Part shown: positions 15,501 through 18,825 of the stretch, piece by piece | Numbering within the stretch: position 1 is the first letter of the stretch | How the letters are laid out: each line of letters starts with the position of its first letter | NCBI GenBank assembly: GCA_023418705.1 | Contig: JAEZYZ010000149.1 | Span: forward strand, 1 to 18,825 | Direction: 5' to 3' | Source: Pseudomonadota bacterium | Lineage (GTDB): Bacteria > Myxococcota_A > Polyangia > Polyangiales > Polyangiaceae | DNA length: 18,825 nt | Translations under genes and position numbers: made by a program | The notes under the pieces: generated by a model | What the model saw: only the letters and a program-made list of their open reading frames with translations | Database searches by the model: none | Told to the model about the DNA's origin: nothing

Positions 15501-17852
15501 CAGGTTGTCGAGCAGCTCTTGGTAGCGGCCCGTCTTGGCGTAGAGACGATCCAGACCGCGGAGCGCGTCGAGCTGCTCGGCGTCGAGATCGAGCACCGCG
15601 CGGTAGCGGCGGATGGCCTCGCTCGCGTCATCGAGGCGATCTTCGTAGACCTCGGCGATGCGCGTCATCAAGGCGAGCCGCTCCTCGCCGGAGCGGGCGT
15701 CGGCGCGCTGCTCGAGCAGCGCCGCCAGCGCCGCAAAGTCCCCCGCGCGCTCGTACCCCCGAACCAGGGCGTCTCCCGCCCGCGAGTGCCCCGGGTCGTC
15801 CTGCAGCACCTGCTGGTAGAGATCGCGAGCGCGCGCCGGCTCGTTCAAGTGAAACTCGAGCACCTCGGCGGCTTCGGCCCGAGCGTCGCGGGCGCGGGCG
15901 GGGGTGGGGGTGGCGTCCGCGCGGCGCAGCAAGGCCGTCACGAGCTCTGGCCATTGCTGGGCCTTGCGATAGATGCGGCAGAGCCCTTCCAGCGCGTCCA
16001 AATTCGACGGCTCATCGGCCACGATCGCCTGGTACGCCGCCAGCGCCAGATCGGGGCGTGAGACCTTCTCGAGGTACCAGCGGCCGAGCTGCCCGAGCAG
16101 CGCCCGCTTGTGCTCGAAGGCGAGGCCCTCCGCGCCCGCGGCTTCCGCCACTTGGCCGAGCACCTCCCACCAGCTCGCCTGGCGATCGGCGGCGAGCCGC
16201 TCGATGTCTTCGCTGGGAGCCGCCTCGGGGCTCTCGCACAGCGCTTGGGTGAAGGCGACCAGCGCCTGCTCCGGATCTTGCAGCTCGCGAGCGTAGAGCC
16301 GTCCGATTTCCACCAGGGCGCGCGCGCGTTCCGCTGCGCTCTGCGCCTGCTCGCTGCGCCCGAGCAGCATCTCCACGACGTCTTCGTACTTGCCCAGCCG
16401 GCGGCGGATCTCTTCCAGCGACGCGACGGCGATGTCGTCGCCCGGATCGAGCTCCAGCAGCCGGACGTAGGTGCGCTCGGCGGCCTCGTCGTCGCGAGCT
16501 GCCGCGTAGAGCCTGGCGGCGCGGAACAGCAGCGCCTTTTGCGCCTCGCGTTGCTCCGCAGCGTCGCTGGTCGACAGCTCGCTCGCGGCCATGCCGAACG
16601 CCTCGGCGATGCGGCCTGCCTCGGCTCCCCGATCGACGGCCTCTTCGAGCGCGACCGCGGCGTTCGTGTCTGCGGGATCCGCCATCAGCGTGGCCACGCG
16701 TTCATCGATCTGTTCGTCGGTGATCTCTGACTTTCGTGAGACCGTCGCGTTGCGCTCCAGCAGCTCCAGCGCCTCGAGCACCGCCCCGGCGTCCTGCGGC
16801 CGGTCGACGGGGCTCTTCGCGAGCAGCGACAGCACCAGGTCGTCGAGCTCCGCCGAGATCCACCCGCGGGGTGCCTTGCTGCTGGGCGGGTCCGGATCGC
16901 GCGTCAAATGGCCGACGGCAAACTCCAGCGCGGTGGTGGCGTCGAACACGGGCTTGCCCGTGAGCACCTCGTACAGCACGGCACCGAAGGCGTAGACGTC
17001 GGTGCGCGGATCGGCCGAGTGCCCCCGGATCAGCTCGGGCGCCAGGATTTTGGGCGAGGCGACGGTCGAGAACAGCTCGCTCTGGCCGTTCTCGATCCGC
17101 GGCCGGGCGCGCAGCTTCTCGGTGCCGGCGTCGAGCAACAGCACTTGAAGCGCACCGTCGGCGGTCCGCTGGAGCAGCACGTTGCCCGTTCGCAGATCGC
17201 CATGGGCGAGGCGCCGATCGTGAATGGCCCGCAGCCCCTCCAGGACCGCCTGCAGCATCGGGCGCGCCTCGTTCAGGTGCATGGCGCCGTTGCGGGCGAG
17301 CCGCTCCGCCAGCGTTGGGGCGTCCAGGTAGCGGTGCACGATGGCGGTGCGTTCGCCCTCGGTCAGCACCGTCAGTCCTCGCGGCAAGCTCGGGTGGTCG
17401 ACCTGCCCGAGCAGGCGCGTCACCGTGAGAAAACGCTGCAGGCCGCGGCGGTCGCGGGTCGGCTCCCGGCGCAGCAGCTTGATCCGCAGATCGGCGTCGC
17501 CACGCCGGCCGAGGTAGCAGATCCCGACGCGGCCCTCGCCCAGCTTTCGGACCAGCGTGACATCGGCAAAGGTCGAGCCCGCGGGGAGCTCGTCCTGGAA
17601 GCTCGGCCCGTTGGCCCGGAGGTGCTCGAGCCGCGGGTCGGCGCCGGGCCGGGTCGCGAGCACGGCGTCGCACAGCGCCTCGACCGCGTCCGTCCGCACG
17701 CAGTGGTCGAGCAAGGCGCTGGCAAATGAGCCGCGTGCGCCGGTCCCCCCGACCGCCTCGGGTGGGAACCCGAGCACCTCTTGGCACAGCGAGAGGAGCT
17801 CCTCGAGCTCGAACAAACGCTCGAGCTCGCCCCTGAGGATTTCGGTATCCAT
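12540..17852 (-). CDS. Giant protein kinase-TPR protein with N-terminal effector-associated-like domain
   Basis: A 1770-residue protein. Residues 1-80 (LRGELERLFELEELLSLCQE, VLGFPPEAVGGTGARGSFAS) are all-helical and resemble the death-fold-like effector-associated domains of bacterial conflict proteins; this is a pattern-based guess. Residues about 98-365 are a Hanks-type kinase: glycine loop LGEGRVG (104-110), Lys125, catalytic loop HGDLRTGN with Asp220 and Asn224, metal-binding DAG (Asp241) in place of DFG, APE (271-273) and TDVYAFGAVLYEVLTGKPVF. The catalytic residues are kept although HRD is HGD. About 400-1480 is a superhelix of many TPR units (for example YVRLLELDPGDDIAVASLEE). About 1490-1770 is a separate conserved-looking domain. 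No transmembrane segment is seen, so it is probably cytosolic. ATG 17852 begins the domain directly; frames further upstream overlap the divergent ftsB gene. The ribosome binding site is weak. Partners and substrates are unknown. Confidence 0.88.
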   Translation of the reverse strand: MDTEILRGELERLFELEELLSLCQEVLGFPPEAVGGTGARGSFASALLDHCVRTDAVEALCDAVLATRPGADPRLEHLRANGPSFQDELPAGSTFADVTLVRKLGEGRVGICYLGRRGDADLRIKLLRREPTRDRRGLQRFLTVTRLLGQVDHPSLPRGLTVLTEGERTAIVHRYLDAPTLAERLARNGAMHLNEARPMLQAVLEGLRAIHDRRLAHGDLRTGNVLLQRTADGALQVLLLDAGTEKLRARPRIENGQSELFSTVASPKILAPELIRGHSADPRTDVYAFGAVLYEVLTGKPVFDATTALEFAVGHLTRDPDPPSSKAPRGWISAELDDLVLSLLAKSPVDRPQDAGAVLEALELLERNATVSRKSEITDEQIDERVATLMADPADTNAAVALEEAVDRGAEAGRIAEAFGMAASELSTSDAAEQREAQKALLFRAARLYAAARDDEAAERTYVRLLELDPGDDIAVASLEEIRRRLGKYEDVVEMLLGRSEQAQSAAERARALVEIGRLYARELQDPEQALVAFTQALCESPEAAPSEDIERLAADRQASWWEVLGQVAEAAGAEGLAFEHKRALLGQLGRWYLEKVSRPDLALAAYQAIVADEPSNLDALEGLCRIYRKAQQWPELVTALLRRADATPTPARARDARAEAAEVLEFHLNEPARARDLYQQVLQDDPGHSRAGDALVRGYERAGDFAALAALLEQRADARSGEERLALMTRIAEVYEDRLDDASEAIRRYRAVLDLDAEQLDALRGLDRLYAKTGRYQELLDNLEQQIRLAATPRQKIALHERIAGVYEEEFLDHERAAQALGEILRIDPSHPGALSNLARHYQKLERWEELADLYDRKLRAAADDDQKVEMLLARGALLAAQIGSPERAMQAYEAAVALRPEHSGALEALARLREKSGDADAALAAIEALAEQASGEARAEQYQRAARLLEARGDRDGAIERYKLALDAAPTSSAIAAALREAYVARGDVNAAIQLLERELEHTEGDRAKARLMGQAATLCRTRLKDDKRAEELARKAIALDPTDTQALIVLGDIAFEHERHLEAAHHYASLADRADALDPPEAQRILIRYVDALTHTGSTEKALASMDTLLRIAPDDVTALERAAQVTFEHGSPARSVELHSDLLSRFGDRLGASSRALALYRKGESLRREGALEAAIPLLEQACDLDPSRAAPLESLAQAHASQEDWERVLSAKTRQLDLASGDQRVKLLLEIGDLAAGKLGDRTRATKSFVAALEERPEDRRLLTKLMQLYSEEKDWNKLVEVVLRLADFVDDPKQKTKYLHTAAIVSHKEMGDIDRALGIYDQVLELDPGFSSALDEAIDLQEGRHDFEGVERLLQRKLARATADKDQRRMLDTFDRLGRLYEQKLGWMDRAIDAYEAAQTLDPDDRERLERLAELYAIDPGKHVDKAVATQLSLLRQNPYRVESFKALRRLYTETKRADAAFCVCQALWLNNLAEPDEERFFKRMRPETAAPAQAALSDEDWLTLLMHAGADPLLTSLFALIEPAVIAKRSPPLEELGYDPSYAIDLAQHAYPIGQTLYYAAGVLGMEPPPTFENPNDPGGLGFLHAHAPSVVLGLAALQAELPSQPAAFIAARHLTYYRPGMYMRQLVPFGTGLKAWLFAAIKLIAPQFPIATDLEGPVRENLVALDTGLVGASREHLARVVSKLLQTGAALDLKRWVAGVDLTADRAGFLVAHDLEVAMDIVRASDDAAAAAPVQERMKELLLYSVSAQYLELRQRLGITID

Positions 17853-18047
17853 GTTGGTCTCGGCCGGGGCGCCCGTAAAAGAGGTTCGGGGAGCCCCGCC
17901 GCAAGGTACAGCGCCTTTCACCGGGGTGGAACGCTCCAAAATGATCCCCGCGCGGCCGAACCGGCCGGTGCCGGTCGAAAGCCGAGCTTCCGGGCACGGG
18001 TACGGCTTATTTGCCGTCCGAGGTGCGCCTGTGCGACGGTCTCGCGC
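17853..18047. promoter_or_regulatory. 195-bp divergent promoter region between the kinase-TPR gene and ftsB-like gene
   Basis: Both genes must start transcription here. I see a small dyad ACGGC-TTATTT-GCCGT (18002-18017), about 30 bp before the ftsB-like ATG. I see no convincing sigma-70 hexamers on either strand. The sequence GGGCACGGGTACGGC (17990-18004) keeps the GG and GC of a sigma-54 site at the right spacing but lacks the TT, so I do not call it. Confidence 0.4.
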
Positions 18048-18341
18048 ATGAGTCCCCGACGGCTCTGGCTCGAACGCGCGTTGCCGCTCGGTGTGCTGCT
18101 GGTGGCGACCGTCTCGGTGCCGGTGCTGATGCTGTCCCCCGCCGGGCTCGAGCGGCTCGAGAACCTGCGCCGGGAGCGGGAGCGCGCCGACGCGGAGATC
18201 TCGCGGTTGTCGCAGGAAATCCGCGAGCTTCGCGCCGAGGTGGAGCGCATCAAGCACGATCCACGGGCCGTGGAGCAGGTGGCTCGGGACGAGCTCGGCC
18301 TGGTCCGGCAAACCGAGCTGGTCTTTCAGTTCGGGCGCTGA
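18048..18341 (+). CDS. FtsB/DivIC family septum formation protein
   Basis: A 97-residue bitopic membrane protein of the divisome. It has a short basic cytoplasmic N-terminus (MSPRRLWLER), one transmembrane helix at about 11-31, a heptad-type coiled coil at about 33-72 (LENLRRERERADAEISRLSQ), and the typical FtsB/DivIC C-terminal signature DPRAVEQVARDELGLVRQTE. The family bridges FtsL and FtsQ and helps activate septal peptidoglycan synthesis. The length is normal. ATG 18048 puts the helix at the usual place; no strong ribosome binding site is visible. It lies divergent to the kinase-TPR gene and 44 bp before the next plus-strand gene. FtsL is an alternative but lacks the DPxxxExxAR-ELGLV motif. 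The symbol ftsB would be reasonable by family, but orthology is not tested. Confidence 0.9.
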   Translation: MSPRRLWLERALPLGVLLVATVSVPVLMLSPAGLERLENLRRERERADAEISRLSQEIRELRAEVERIKHDPRAVEQVARDELGLVRQTELVFQFGR

Positions 18342-18385
18342 CGGCGCGCTTGCGGTGCGCGTCCGGCCGCGCAAATACTGTTCAG

Positions 18386-18825
18386 ATGTCCGTCCTGCTC
18401 GCGCGCCGCCTGCTCCGCGCCGGAACCGTAGCCGCGGCGGACGTCGAAGGCGCCCTGCTCCGCTCGGTCCAAGCCGGCGTGCCGTTGCTCGACGCGCTGT
18501 CCGAGCGCCAGCTGGACGAGCGGGTCGTCCACGGCGCGCTCGCTGCTGCCTCGGAGCCGGTGGAGCGCCAGATCGAGGCCGACGCGGCGCTGTACGCCGA
18601 GCTGCCGCCCGGCATGTGCGAGCGCCTGCTCGCCCTGCCGCTCGCCGGTGGCGGATCGCGCCTGCGGGTGGCGGCGGTCGTGCCGGAACCGCACCTGGCC
18701 GCGGAGTTCTCCTACCACCTCGATCGCCCGGTCACGCTGGTGCGGGCGCCGCACGACGCGCTGCAGGCCGCCTTGCGGTTGGGGCGCGAGCGGGTCCGCG
18801 GGCGGCGCGCGGGCCGTCCCCGCCC
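18386..18825 (+). CDS. GspE/PilB N-terminal-like domain protein, 3' end outside window
   Basis: The frame from ATG 18386 stays open to the right edge (146 complete codons). It starts MSVLLARRLLRAGTVAAADV, followed by a segment with the layout of the type II secretion/type IV pilus ATPase N-terminal domain: a short helical part, then LPPGMCERLLALPLAGGGSR, LRVAAVVPEP, and a final DALQAALRLGRERVRG. In that family the region contacts the inner-membrane assembly platform. Many myxobacterial proteins carry it without an ATPase domain, so this could be a stand-alone signalling or regulatory protein. The last residues seen are Arg/Gly-rich (RGRRAGRPR), suggesting a linker, not an ATPase core. No ribosome binding site is visible before the ATG. 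Confidence 0.6.
   Translation, partial: MSVLLARRLLRAGTVAAADVEGALLRSVQAGVPLLDALSERQLDERVVHGALAAASEPVERQIEADAALYAELPPGMCERLLALPLAGGGSRLRVAAVVPEPHLAAEFSYHLDRPVTLVRAPHDALQAALRLGRERVRGRRAGRPR

Noticed and set aside
12690..16061. Very long plus-strand open frame opposite the TPR region
   Set aside because: It is the antisense mirror of the TPR-coding frame in high-GC DNA; its translation is Arg/Leu/Gly/Val-rich without domain features, and the minus strand has clear kinase and TPR motifs.
17990..18004. Sigma-54-like site GGGCACGGGTACGGC before the ftsB-like gene
   Set aside because: GG and GC have the right spacing but the -12 TT is missing, and in a GC-rich genome such partial matches are expected by chance.
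17853..18374. N-terminal extension of the kinase-TPR protein to 18374
   Set aside because: It would run antisense through the whole ftsB-like gene and encode compositionally odd sequence; ATG 17852 starts directly at the helical domain.

Overview
The window is GC-rich, densely coded chromosomal DNA. The gene repertoire points to a myxobacterium, most likely a Polyangiales/Sorangium-type member of Myxococcota. The signs are a very large kinase-TPR protein, Cys-rich secreted proteins, a TonB-like protein with a GDRYAGGVTAS-type middle segment, and a lexA operator of the GTTCAG type reported for Myxococcus. The taxonomic call is an inference from gene content. No rRNA, tRNA, CRISPR, insertion sequence or prophage gene was seen.

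Layout. (1) 1-1094, plus strand: the 3' part of a family 4 uracil-DNA glycosylase, followed with no gap by a DUF2085 membrane protein. (2) 1054-2736, minus strand: a secreted multidomain protein (TPR-like, beta-sandwich, Cys-rich module, C-terminal outer-membrane barrel) whose 3' end overlaps the DUF2085 gene. (3) 3130-3777, minus strand: lexA, with an apparent LexA box lying in the spacer of its own promoter. (4) 3778-6296: a looser, visibly less GC-rich stretch with a Cys-rich lipoprotein gene, a frameshifted minus-strand PPC-like gene remnant, and a plus-strand Cys-rich fragment with no credible start. The last two meet head to head near 5650. (5) 6297-8940, minus strand: a compact exbB-exbD-tonB-like operon ending in a cyclic-nucleotide-binding-domain protein. 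(6) 9222-11821, minus strand: a dipeptide epimerase coupled by a GTGA overlap to a HAD-family 5'-nucleotidase. A class I glutamine amidotransferase starts divergently only about 21 bp away. (7) 12540-17852, minus strand: a 1770-residue protein with an N-terminal helical domain resembling effector-associated (death-fold-like) domains, an atypical protein kinase domain (HGD and DAG in place of HRD and DFG), a long TPR superhelix and a conserved non-TPR C-terminal domain. (8) 18048 to the end, plus strand: an FtsB/DivIC-type divisome protein and the start of a protein with a GspE/PilB N-terminal-like domain, cut by the window edge.

How the genes work together. ExbB, ExbD and the TonB-like protein should form one inner-membrane, proton-driven machine that acts on outer-membrane receptors, and the cNMP-binding protein may sense a nucleotide signal for it. 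LexA probably represses itself and other SOS genes. The epimerase suggests processing of peptidoglycan-derived dipeptides, but the roles of the linked nucleotidase and amidotransferase are not clear. The giant kinase-TPR protein is the most interesting candidate: its architecture looks like a signalling scaffold, possibly linked to conflict or regulated-death pathways, but nothing next to it names its partners.
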